Below are positions 55,446 through 64,000 of a stretch of DNA of 64,000 bases, piece by piece. The stretch lies in the NCBI GenBank assembly GCA_963575745.1, contig CAUYUJ010009502.1:1951-65950 (forward strand), given 5' to 3'. Every line of letters begins with the position of its first letter. The first letter of the stretch is position 1. The stretch is from Prorocentrum cordatum (Eukaryota > Sar > Dinophyceae > Prorocentrales > Prorocentraceae). The notes beneath the pieces were generated by a model. It was not told where the DNA came from and did no database searches. It saw only the letters and a program-made list of their open reading frames with translations. A program made the translations under genes and the position numbers.

Positions 55446-56359
55446 GGACCGCGACAGAGCACACGGAGGGAGCGACGCGGAACCCCTCCCACCCGCAGCC
55501 GGGCGAAAATAAACTTGAAAAGAAAGGCCGACCCCCGAAACAATACACTGTCGTCATTCCTCCCCCGCGTCCGGTAGCTGCAAATTCGTCGAAGTCCCTC
55601 CCGAAATCGCCCCGGACCCCTACGATTCCCAAGCGCAATCTGTTTGGTCCGAGCTGCGTCTCGCCGACGACGAAGAGGTCCCCGAGGGCCACGACCCTCA
55701 AATTCGGCTCTGGGACAACGGCCAGGACGCGACGAAGGCGCAGCTCGAATGCAGGACTCCGCCGACGAGGATCCGCCGACGAGGCTCCGGCGCCCCTGCC
55801 GGCGCCGCGGGGCGAGGGGAGGCTCTCCATCCATCTTTCCCTCCCTCTCCTCGTCCCTCCTTCCTCCCCTGCCCCCTCTCCTCCCCAACCTCACCCCCTC
55901 CCGAGGCGTTTTTGCACGGTCCTGGTGCCCACGCGGCATCCGAGGCCAAAGGGTCGAGGCTCGAGGGAGGACGCTTTGCGAGGTCCTGCACCCCCAAAAT
56001 CTAAATGTCCCTGAAGCGGTCGTGGACTGCAGCCCCGGGGCGCCGAAAATATTGCCCTGGGAGAAATTCTTGCCCTGGGAAAGCCACCCCGGGCCCCTCG
56101 CGGGGCTCGCCCGAGCCGGCACCCCTGTCCCGGACGGATCTTCGAGGGCCCCGGGGCCCGGGGCAGGGAAGCCCAACTTCGCCTAACGACTGGTCGTTTT
56201 TGTTTTCGCCGTTTTGTTTTCGCCGTCCCGGGGCCCTCAACCGGAGGCGCAGGAAAGAGAATCGAAGATCACCAAGGTCGGTTTTCCAGGGCCCGGGAGC
56301 TCGCGGGGCCTTGGAGACAGAAAAGCCGAGGCTCGAATGAGGAGGGGGGCGGGGCTCAG
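55446..56359. other. No gene seen; dispersed repeat fragment
   Basis: GAAGTCCCTCCCGAAATCG (about 55590), CCCGAGGGCCA (about 55682) and GAAGGCGCAGCTCGAATGCA then GGACT (about 55735) recur in this order at 60865, 60953 and 61083. CGCCGTTTTGTTTTCGCCGT lies near 56205. Frames on both strands are Pro/Arg-rich. Confidence 0.45.
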
Positions 56360-56585
56360 AGAACGACTCCGAGGCCCAAGGAGCCGGCATCGCCCTCGAG
56401 GCTTGTCGGGCCCCCAGGCCGGGGGTGCGCTGCGGCGGCTCACCGCGGCCGCACTGGCTCGGTATCAGACGAGCCCGAGGAGCCGGTCTCTCCCTCGAGG
56501 CCTGTCGAGCCCCCAGGCCGAAGGTGCGCCGCGGCGGCTCACGACGGCCTCACCGGGTAGCTGCCGGATGATGCCGAGGAGCCGG
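56360..56585. repeat. 107-bp minisatellite overlapping the 3' end of a gene
   Basis: Two full units with CCGAGGAGCCGG, CCCTCGAGGCYTGTCG, CCCCCAGGCCG and GTGCGC then GCGGCGGCTCAC. The first bases of the array encode the last residues of the 56.5-60.6 kb gene, and GTGAGG/GTGAGC donor-like sites recur once per unit on the minus strand. Confidence 0.7.
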
Positions 56586-59500
56586 TGTCGCTCTCGTCGC
56601 TATCGACCGCGAACGTGCAAGTCGGCGAAGTGCTCGCGGCAGCAGGAGGCGCGCGTGGAACCAGCGGCTCGAGCGCGCCCGGTTCGCCGAGAGCTGGGTT
56701 ATCGAGCGCCTCGCCAGCCGACCGCAGGAATCGGTCGAGGGTCTCAGGAGCAAGCTTGCCCTCCTTCTCCGCGACGCGGCAGTACAAGGCTGTCCACGAG
56801 AATCCCCCCAGCCCTTTAGGGCATGAGTGGTCTAGGGAACTCGTTCTGCCAAACCCCCTTCTTCCCCTTCGGGGAGGGAGTTCCCCTTCCCCAGCCCCCT
56901 CCTCCTGGACCTGTAGAGAGGGTTTCGCGAGGAATCGGAGCGCCCAGTATGGCCTAAGATGGCTCCAAGAGGGCCTCAAAAAGCCCAAGATGGCCTGGAA
57001 GATCGTGCAAGATAGCTCAAGATGGTTCAATATAGCTATCAACATGCATCCAAGAGCTCTGAAAACCTATCGGGCACGTGCTGGACAAGTGCCCGGTACT
57101 AGGTGCAGCAAGGGAGCGGGCAATGTGGACACATAGGTGACAAGATGGATGAAGTGCACTCCTAAACTGCATCATGCTGCACATCTTTCATCAAGGCAAC
57201 TCCCCTGGCGATTGTTTTTGGATGGGCTGGTGGGGATACGCGAAGAGTAAAGAATCCCACCAGCCCTCTGGGCGTAGGTGGTCCAGAGCGTTTCCTCTTC
57301 CAGAAACCCCTCTCCCCACCCTCTCCCCTGGGGTTTCTTGTAGTCGCGAGTTAGCTTTGTACCTTGTATTTTCGTCGTGATCGTCGTGATCGTCGCGGCA
57401 CCTCCGACCCCACGCGCCCTATTAGGCGTCGTTCCTGGATGGAATCAGAGGTGATACGCGAAGCGTCAAGAATTCTGGGATTTGGTCTAAGCTGAGGTCC
57501 CCAATGAGCTGGTACATACCCTGGAGCTCACCGGTGGCCGCGCTCAGCTTGCCGCCGCCCTGTTCGGCCGGGCGCCACCCTTCCGTGACTGGCAAGAAGA
57601 TCGCCCCCGCTCCGCAAGGTTCCACTCGAGGAAGGTATTTTAGGAGATCAAGAGGGCTCGCGATGGTGATGTTCATGTTGGCAGCGTTGACCCGGAATTG
57701 CTCTTGCATCATGGCTTTCAGGTCTTGGACGTCGGTAGTCGGGCGTGGCATCCTCAAGTAGATTGCCATCTTGCGCTTCGTGTCCACCAGTTCCATGATA
57801 AGGCCCATCTTGGGGCGATATTTGGTACCGCAAAAACAGTACCACCCCTGCCCCTTGACCCCCGCCGCCTCCTCTTCTAGCGTCCTCCGGCGGATCCAGG
57901 CATCCGACCTGAGCAGGCCACAGCACAAATCCCACCAGCCCTCTGGGCGAAGCTGGTTTAGCGAGTTGTGTCTTCTCTCTGCCAAACCTCTTCCTCCCCC
58001 TGCCCTACCCCTCCCCTGGGACTGGACGGGGGGGGCGGGAAGGTGTCAGACCGTCATTTTTGGCCCAAGATGGCTCCAAGAGGGCCTCCGAGAGCCCAGG
58101 ATGGCGTCCAAGATGGCCCAGCATACCTCAACATGATTCAAGATAGCTTCCGACACGCATCCAAGAGGCTTCAAGACGGCCCCAATATGATTTCAACTGC
58201 CCTCCGACCATTTCAAGGACCCCCCCAAGAAGCGAAAAATGGATCCAAAACCTGAGGAAGACTGATGTTTTGTTTTGTTGCTTTTTCGCGTTTTCGATTC
58301 CGATGGGCTCCAAGAGGGCCTCCGAGAGCCCAAGATGGCGTCCAAGATGGCCCAGCATACCTCAACATGATTCAAGGTAGCTTCCGACACGCATCCAAGA
58401 GGCTTCAAGACGGCCCCAATATGATTTCAACTGCCCTCCGACCATTTCAAGGCCCCCCCCAAGAAGCGAAAAATGGATCCAAAACCTGAGGAAGACTGAT
58501 GTTTTGTTTTGTTGCTTTTTCGCGTTTTCGATTCCGATGGGCTCTTGAGGAGTCAAGATGGCAGCAAGATGGCCCAAAAGAGCTCCAAGAGAGGCTCAAG
58601 AGGGCCCCTAGAGCGACCAGGAGCGCCCCAAGAGCGGCACAGCGGATCCCCAAGACGCTCTTTCCGAGCCTCCGAGGACGCGATCCGCATTGAGGGCTCC
58701 CCTCTTTTGCAGCACCATCAGCAGCACCGCCAACAGCCACAACAGCACCAGCACCAGCACCAGCAGCAGCACCACCACCAGGAGCAGGAAAAGCAGCAGC
58801 ACCAGCAGAAGCAGCACCAGCAGCAGCAGCACGAGCAGCAGCAGCAGCACCAGCAACAGCGCCACCAGCAGCAACAGCACCAGTAGCAACACCCGCAGCA
58901 CCAGCAGCACCAGCCCAGCAGCACCACCACCAGCAGCAGCAGCAACAGCAGCAGCACCAGCAGGATCAGCAGCACGAGAACCAGCAACACCAGCAGCAGC
59001 AGCATTGGCAGCAGCAGCATTTCGAGCAGCAACAACAGCACCGGCAGCAGCACCCGCACCCTTCGCTACCAGAGATCTTCCAATTCACCGTTGTTGCCTG
59101 CGCTGTTTCACGATGTGTCCTCCCTTCTCCCGTCAGCTGTCCTGGGAATCGTTCCTGGATGGGCTGTTGGGGATACGCGAAGCGTCAAGAATTCTCTTTG
59201 CGATGATTAGTGAGCGTGTTCGACTTGCACACGTAATATACATTCAACGCGTAGTTGCCCTGCACAAACCAGTTGTCCGTGTAATCGGACATTGCCACCA
59301 AAGCAAGCTGCTCTTTCTGGGAAACCGGTTTGCCCCCGACCTCCCGGAACGCTTGCATCCTGCCAGCCCTGGCGTCGACCTCGTCGTGCAGAACTGCCCC
59401 GATGGCCATGTCCTCCTGCTCGGCGGCGATCGTGAAGCCAGCCTCGCGAGCGACCGGGTTGCTGTTCATCCAATTGAGCAGATCTGTGGCCGCGGAGAGG

Positions 59501-60644
59501 GAATCGTTGAGGTCGTGCTTCTTCTGGCCGAGGAGGTACATGATCGGGGAACATGCTCTTTTGAGAGCATCGATCTGGATCGTCACGAACGCCCTGCGGA
59601 ACTCCCTCCTGCCCGCCTTGGACATTTGCGAGTAGGGTGTGTTGAGGGCCTCCTGGCGGCGCTTGTGCGCCTTCTTCATCGACCTCCGATTTTTCCCGTG
59701 AATGCCAGTCAGGTCCGGCATGGCGTAATCCATCAGCGATGGCAAGACCCCCCTGACCTCGGAAGACGAGGCCCCCCCTGACCCCTCCGAGGCAGCCTGG
59801 GGGATCCCCCCCGGAGCCGCCAAGGAGGGGCCATCACGGAGGACCGGGCCCAGCTCACCAGTCGCCCGGGCGATGTCGTCGTCCTGCAAGCCTGACAATA
59901 GCAAAGCTTCCCATTGAGTTGTGAAATCCACGCATCCAGCCGCGTATTCCGAGCAGCGCTGCAGGCCACGAGCATTCCTGCCGCCCTTCTGCTCCTTACG
60001 AAGGATACGGGACATGGCTGCTGGAGTCACTCCTTCGGCAGCAGCCTCACACGTGCAGCAGGAGTTCTTCTTGTCGTACTGTCCAGTAGCTTCGTTCCAC
60101 TCCGCATAAGATCTCATGTGCTTCCAATCGCCTTCGGAGGAAGAGAAAACGACACAAACGTACACTTTCGGATGCCGGTGCGAATTTCTAAGATCGGCGC
60201 TCGACCCCCCTGGCGGCGCCGGAAGCGCGCTCAAGGCAAGGGAGGGTGGCCCAACGCCGATCCCAGAAATCCGAACGGACTTCCGAAAATTGACGTTCAT
60301 GCCGTTATTTTCTTACTCGGTCCTCTAGCAGAGCAGCCAGGGCGATCGCAGGGGCGGACCCTGTGAGGTGGCGCCCAGGCGCCCTGCAGCCATACGTGCC
60401 CATCGTCTCGTACAACTTCATCGCCAGGATCAGCCTTGCGTTTTTGACACAACATGGCGCGTGTCTGCTCACACATGAGCGCGAGGGCCTTAGCGCGGAA
60501 ATCCGGAGACACCGCATTCTGCATCTCCTCCCCGCTCGGCCGCCCGCCTGCGTCGACGTCGGAGCGGGATCCCGGAGTCATCGCCTCCTGCACCTCCCCG
60601 CCGCTCGCCGGTGCGCCGGTTCGCCTGCGTCTCTTGGGAGCCAT
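56539..60644 (-). CDS. Four-exon gene, 515 residues, unrecognised
   Basis: Exons on the minus strand: 60644-60317, 60131-59225, 57908-57520, 56789-56539. All three introns (185, 1316 and 730 nt) are GT-AG, with donors GTAAGA, GTCGAA and GTATGT, and every junction keeps phase. It starts MAPKRRRR, a basic stretch that could be a nuclear signal. Exon 2 has CDRP-like and NSCCTCEAAAEG Cys motifs, a lysine-rich NRRSMKKAHKRRQEAL and NVYYVCK; exon 3 continues with DAWIRRR and WYCFCGTKYRPKMG, suggesting a zinc-binding fold. Exon 4 ends in an acidic Ser-rich tail (DSDESDTGSSASS). The stop at 56539 overlaps a GTGAGG that could be another donor, so more 3' exons are possible. Function unknown. Confidence 0.65.
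56801..56835. repeat. H-element hairpin half, beside exon 4
   Basis: CCCCCAGCCC, loop TTTA, GGGCATGAGTGG, ending about a dozen bases from the acceptor of exon 4. It is followed (plus strand) by TTCCCCTTCGGGGAGGGAG, as at 32.3 kb. Confidence 0.65.
57170..57310. repeat. Complete H element: palindrome in intron 3
   Basis: GGGCTGGTGGG at 57224-57234 and its exact complement CCCACCAGCCC at 57256-57266 flank ATACGCGAAGAGTAAAGAAT; the right arm also pairs with GGGCGTAGGTGG just after it. This is the only copy where both halves seen elsewhere lie together. Confidence 0.8.
57425..57480. repeat. H-element half at the end of exon 3
   Basis: TCGTTCCTGGATGG, GATACGCGAAGCGTCAAGAAT and TCTGGG, starting about 40 bases inside intron 3 from the GTATGT donor (minus strand). 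It matches 59.14-59.2 kb closely. Confidence 0.75.
57925..57960. repeat. H-element hairpin half at the start of exon 3
   Basis: CCCACCAGCCC, TCT, GGGCGAAGCTGG, about 20 bases upstream of the exon 3 acceptor on the minus strand. Confidence 0.75.
58077..58544. repeat. Recent 234-bp tandem duplication in intron 2
   Basis: Two almost identical units (58077-58310 and 58311-58544), for example GCATACCTCAACATGATTCA at 58121 and 58355, and TGTTTTGTTTTGTTGC, then TTTTTCGCGTTTTCGATTCC, in both. Differences are few, so the duplication is young. The units contain phased CCAAGATGGC motifs. Confidence 0.9.
58735..59060. repeat. CAG/CAC repeat in intron 2
   Basis: CAGCAGCACCAGCAGCAG-type repeats over 325 bp. 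The plus-strand poly-Gln/Ser frame is a shadow; the gene lies on the other strand and splices this out in my model. Confidence 0.9.
59100..59200. repeat. H-element half at the start of intron 2
   Basis: CCCGTCAGCTGTCCTGGG, TCGTTCCTGGATGGGCTGTT, GGGGATACGCGAAGCGTC, AAGAATTCTC. It begins about 30 bases inside intron 2 from the donor at 59224 (minus strand). Confidence 0.75.
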
Positions 60645-61439
60645 GAGTGTGACGGTGCAGCAAGCAGCGACGTACCCCACGTGAAGCAAAAAGTCCCACC
60701 TCCTTACGACCGTCTGTTGGCGGTGAAGCGAGGAAAGCGCGAGCGGAGCGGTCTCGAGCCAAGGTGTGCTACGTCGTCGTCGTCGTCGCCGTCGTCGTCT
60801 CGAGCCGCGGCCGACAGCATGCCCTGCCGATTTCTCTCGCCTCGGAAGCTGAAACCGTCGAAGTCCCCCCGAAATCAGTTCCCGGCCCCCTCCAAGGGTC
60901 CAAACGCACAAGTTTTTGGAGCTGCGTCCAGCCGGGGCGACGAGGACGGCCCCCGAGGGCCAGAAAGCCTCAAGACTCGGACTCTGAAGTTCGAAGCTCG
61001 AACCTCGACGTGACCTCGGCCAGCTCCCCCCTCGGCCTGCCCCGGCGCTGCGGGGGCGGCCGCCCGAAAAACATGTCGGGAAGAAGGCGCAGCTCGAATG
61101 CAGGACTTGACACGTGTCTTCCTCCTCCTCCTCCTCCTCTTCTGCGTCCTCCTCCTCCTCCCATACATCTAACAGAACTCGCCTGAACGCACGTGTTGGA
61201 GCTGGCGTCGCAGGTATCGTGTGTACCCGAGTAACAGATGTCCCACAAGCGCAAGGCACGGTCGTCGCTGCTGCCGTACCGTCGGCAGTGCTGCATGCTG
61301 CCTCGGGCGATCCCAAAGCCCTCTCGGACCGTCTTGGAGCTCTTTGGGGGCCCTGAGGGAACTCTTTGGGGGCCGTGTGGACCTGGGAAGCCTAATCTAT
61401 AGGCACATACGTAAGAACACACGGATTCGCTGGGGGCCT
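60645..61439. other. Upstream region of the four-exon gene; dispersed repeats
   Basis: Contains GTCGTCGTCGCC triplets (60775-60800), the fragment family shared with 55.59-55.76 kb (60860-61105), a TCCTCC run (61119-61160) and the repeat shared with 51.55 kb (61210-61285). The minus-strand frame upstream of ATG 60644 is low-complexity and was not included in the gene. Confidence 0.5.
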
Positions 61440-63480
61440 GGATTACGCTGGATCGTCGTCGTCGTCGCCGCCGCCGCCACCGCGACGTCGTCGTCGTCGC
61501 GCTGTCCACGATCCCTCGATCGTGTAAGCGTGGGCTCTACAGACCCCCAAGAGACCCTCCAAGAGAACCCCCGGAGACCCCCCCCCGCAAGGCTCTAAGA
61601 TGAGACTTTGTCGTCGTCGTCGCCGCCGCCGCCACCGCGACGTCGTCGTCGTCGTCGTCGCGCTGTCCTCGATCACTCGATCGTGAAAGCGTGGGCTCTA
61701 CAGACCCCCAAGAAACCCTACAAGAGAACCCCGAGACACCCCACGCAAGGCTCTAAGATGAGACTTTGTCGTCGTCGTCGCCGCCGCCGCCACCGCGACG
61801 TCGTCGGAATCGTGAAAGCGTGAGGCTCTACAGACCCCCAAGAGACCTCCAAGAGAACCCCAAGACACCCCGCCTCCACTGCAGCTCTAAGATGAGGCCG
61901 TTGTCGTCGGTCGTCCGCCCCGCCGCCGCCACCGCGACGGTCGTCGGCGTGGGCTCTACAGACCCCCAAGAGACCCTCCATGAGACCCCCCACGCAAGGC
62001 TCTAAGATGAGACTTTGTCGTCGTCGTCGCCGCCGCCGCCCTGTCCTCGATCCCTCGATCGTGTAAGCGTGGGCTCTACAGACCCTCAAGAGACCCTCCA
62101 AGAGAACCCCAAGAGACCCCCCCACGCAAGGCTCTAAGATGAGACTTTGTCGACGTCATCGCCGCCGCCGCCGCCACCGCGACGTCGTCGTCGTCGTCGC
62201 GCTGTCCTCGAGCCCTCGATCGTGTAAGCGTGGGCTCTGCAGACCCCCAAAGATCGCCCTCCCAGAGAACCTCCCGGAGACCATTAATTAAAATAAAAAT
62301 CTGGGGGGGGGGGGGGGGCGGGGGGGGGGGGGGGGGGGGGGGGGGGGCGGGGGGGGGGGGGGGGGGGGGGCCCCACGAGAGGCTCTAAGATGAGACTTTG
62401 TCGTCGTCGTCGTCGCCGCCGCCACCGCGACGTCGTCGTCGTCGCGCTGTCCTCGATCACTCGATCGTGAAAGCGTGGGCTCTACAGACCCCCAAGAGAC
62501 CCTCCAAGAGAACCCCGAGACACCCCCCGCAAGGCTCTAAGATGAGACTTTGTCGTCGTCGTCGCCGCCGCCGCCACCGCGACGTCGTCGTCGTCGTCGC
62601 GCTGTCCTCGATCACTCGATCGTGAAAGCGAGGGCTCTACAGACCCCCCAGGAGACCCTCCCAGAGAACCCCAAGACACCGCTCCACGCAAGGCTCTAAG
62701 ATGAGACTTTGTCGTCGTCGTCGCCGCCGCCGCCACCGCGCGTGGGCTCTACAGACCCCCAAGAGAACCCTCCAAGAGACCCCCCACGCAAGGCTCTAAG
62801 ATGAGACTTTGTCGTCGTCGTCGCCGCCGCCGCCCTGTCCTCGATCCCTCGATCGTGTAAGCGTGGGCTCTACAAACCCTCAAGAAAGCCTCCAGAGAAA
62901 CCCCAAGAGAGACCCCCCCCACGCAAAGGTCTAAGATGAACTTTGACGCCGTCAACGCCGCCGCCGCCCGCCACCGCTACGTCCGTCGTCGTCGTCGCGC
63001 AGTCTCGAGCCCCGATCGAGTAAGCGTTGGGCTCTGCAGACCCCCAAGAGACCCCTCCCAGAGAAACCCCCGGAGAACACCCCCACGATAGGCTCTAAGA
63101 TGAGACATTGTCGTCGTCGTCGCCGCCGCCCGCCACCGCGGACGTGGTCGTGGTCCGTCGCGTCTAAGATGAGACTTTGTCGTCGTCGTCGTCGCCGCCG
63201 CCGCCACCGCGACGTCGTCGTCGTCGTCGCGCTGTCCTCGATCCCTCGATCGTGTAAGCGTGGGCTCTACAGACCCTCCAGAGAACCTCCAAGAGAACCC
63301 CAAGAGACCCCCCCACGCAAGGCTCTAAGATGAGACTTTGTCGTCGTGGTGGACGCCGCCGCCACCGCGACGTCGTCGTCGTCGCGCTGTCCTCGACCCG
63401 TCGATCATGTAAGCGTGGACTCTACAAACCGTCCAAGAGAACCCCAAGAGACGTCGTCGTCGTCGTCGTCGTCGTCATCG
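61440..63480. repeat. Satellite array, about 13 units of roughly 100-160 bp
   Basis: Units begin CTCTAAGATGAGACTTTG near 61593, 61752, 61888, 62001, 62133, 62383, 62536, 62693, 62797, 62930, 63092, 63162 and 63323. Each holds GTCGTCGTCGTCGCCGCCGC, CCACCGCGACGTCGTC, a TCGATCxCTCGATCGTG quasi-palindrome, AAGCGTGGGCTCTACAGACC and CCAAGAGACCCTCCAAGAGA. Length varies by loss or gain of inner blocks. Short Arg-rich frames recur but none is conserved as a protein. Confidence 0.9.
62307..62371. repeat. Poly-G tract inside the satellite
   Basis: About 65 bases of G with two C interruptions, following TTAATTAAAATAAAAATCT. It interrupts one satellite unit. Confidence 0.9.
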
Positions 63481-63589
63481 TCGTCGTCGCCGCTCCCAGA
63501 GCCTTCGGGGCCTCTCCTTGGCCCTCCTACGGAAAATCCTGCAAAACCTAGCGAATTAGTCGTGACATCCTCGAAATTCCTGCGCGCTG

Positions 63590-64000
63590 GACGCGGCACG
63601 CGCGAGACATCCTCGGAATTCCTGCGCGCGAGTCTTCCTTTGCATCCAAGTCCTGACCGAACTGATCTGGATCTGAAGCTCGTGCTTCCTGAACACATAG
63701 TAGCTGCCCCAGAGCTAATTGACAGGGGGACATGCCAGGAGGACGCGCCGCGAAACGTCCCCAGGGACGCGCCAGGCGACGTGCCAAGGGACGTGCCATG
63801 GGGTCGCACCGTAGGCCGTGCCAAGGGGACGCGCTACGGGACTTCCTCAAAATTCCTGCGCGCGGGACGTGGCACGCGCGAGACATCTTCCGAATTCCTG
63901 CGAGCGGGACGTGAAAACAAGCATTTCGCCTGAGACATCCTCTGAATTCTGGCCCCCCACGAGGCCCCCGCTCGAGACATCCCCAAGTTTGCAGAAACCA
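63590..64000. repeat. Composite repeat C, third copy, cut by the window end
   Basis: GCATCCAAGTCCTGACCGAA, CTGATCTGGATC, CACATAGTAGCTGCCCCAG and GGGACGCGCCAGGCGACGTG match 30.7-31.3 kb. GACGTGAAAACAAGC, CTCGAGACATCC and CCTCTGAATTC match the start and end of the 75-bp array. Confidence 0.8.

Noticed and set aside
54477-55830. Minus-strand frames rich in Phe
   Set aside because: They cross the poly-A island; Phe codons are just TTT.
55644-55830. Apparent coding similarity between 55.6-55.8 and 60.85-61.1 kb
   Set aside because: The shared text is a dispersed repeat at nucleotide level; the translated frames do not match as proteins.
58045-58065. CATTTTTGGCCCAAG resembling a spliced leader
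   Set aside because: One insertion and one mismatch, and it merges into the abundant CCAAGATGGC motif, so chance similarity is likely.

Overview
This window looks like nuclear DNA of a dinoflagellate. The reasons are a GC-rich, repeat-dominated sequence, a few spliced genes that all lie on the minus strand, one intron with a GC donor, and a Ty1/copia-type element whose gag (SAP domain plus zinc fingers), protease and RNase H resemble dinoflagellate copia elements as I know them. A large-genome, GC-rich genus such as Prorocentrum would fit, but the genus is a guess. There are no prokaryotic operons, no rRNA or tRNA that I can support, and one 100-N assembly gap (45219-45318).

Layout. 1-9.5 kb: no convincing gene; microsatellites, short MITE-like elements, inverted repeats and a cluster of three perfect hairpins. 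9.5-21.2 kb: four minus-strand patches that read like decayed or multi-exon coding sequence, separated by a 1.9-kb ACT microsatellite. 21.5-32.3 kb: repeats, including a 62-bp minisatellite, a 75-bp in-frame tandem array and one copy (A) of a 1.1-kb duplicated segment. 32.4-37.7 kb: the second copy (B) of that segment, carrying a 3.95-kb copia element with two LTRs and a 5-bp target duplication; copy A preserves the empty site. 37.7-45.2 kb: microsatellites and short elements.

45.7-60.6 kb is the gene-bearing part, all on the minus strand: an FHA-RING protein (45704-46666), a large protein with a kinase-like catalytic loop (48488-51049), a coiled-coil/Cys-motif protein (52008-53700), and a four-exon gene of unknown function whose three GT-AG introns join in phase (56539-60644). 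Single-base frame breaks in two of these could be sequence errors or decay. 61.4-63.5 kb is a satellite of about 13 units, followed by another copy of the composite repeat seen at 30.6-32.2 kb.

Two general patterns stand out. A CCAAGAGGGC-type motif recurs at 10-11-bp spacing in many blocks on both strands. A palindromic element (called H here) sits next to several exon edges of the 56-60 kb gene and downstream of the 48-51 kb gene. The genes show no evident shared pathway; their common strand is the main organisational signal.
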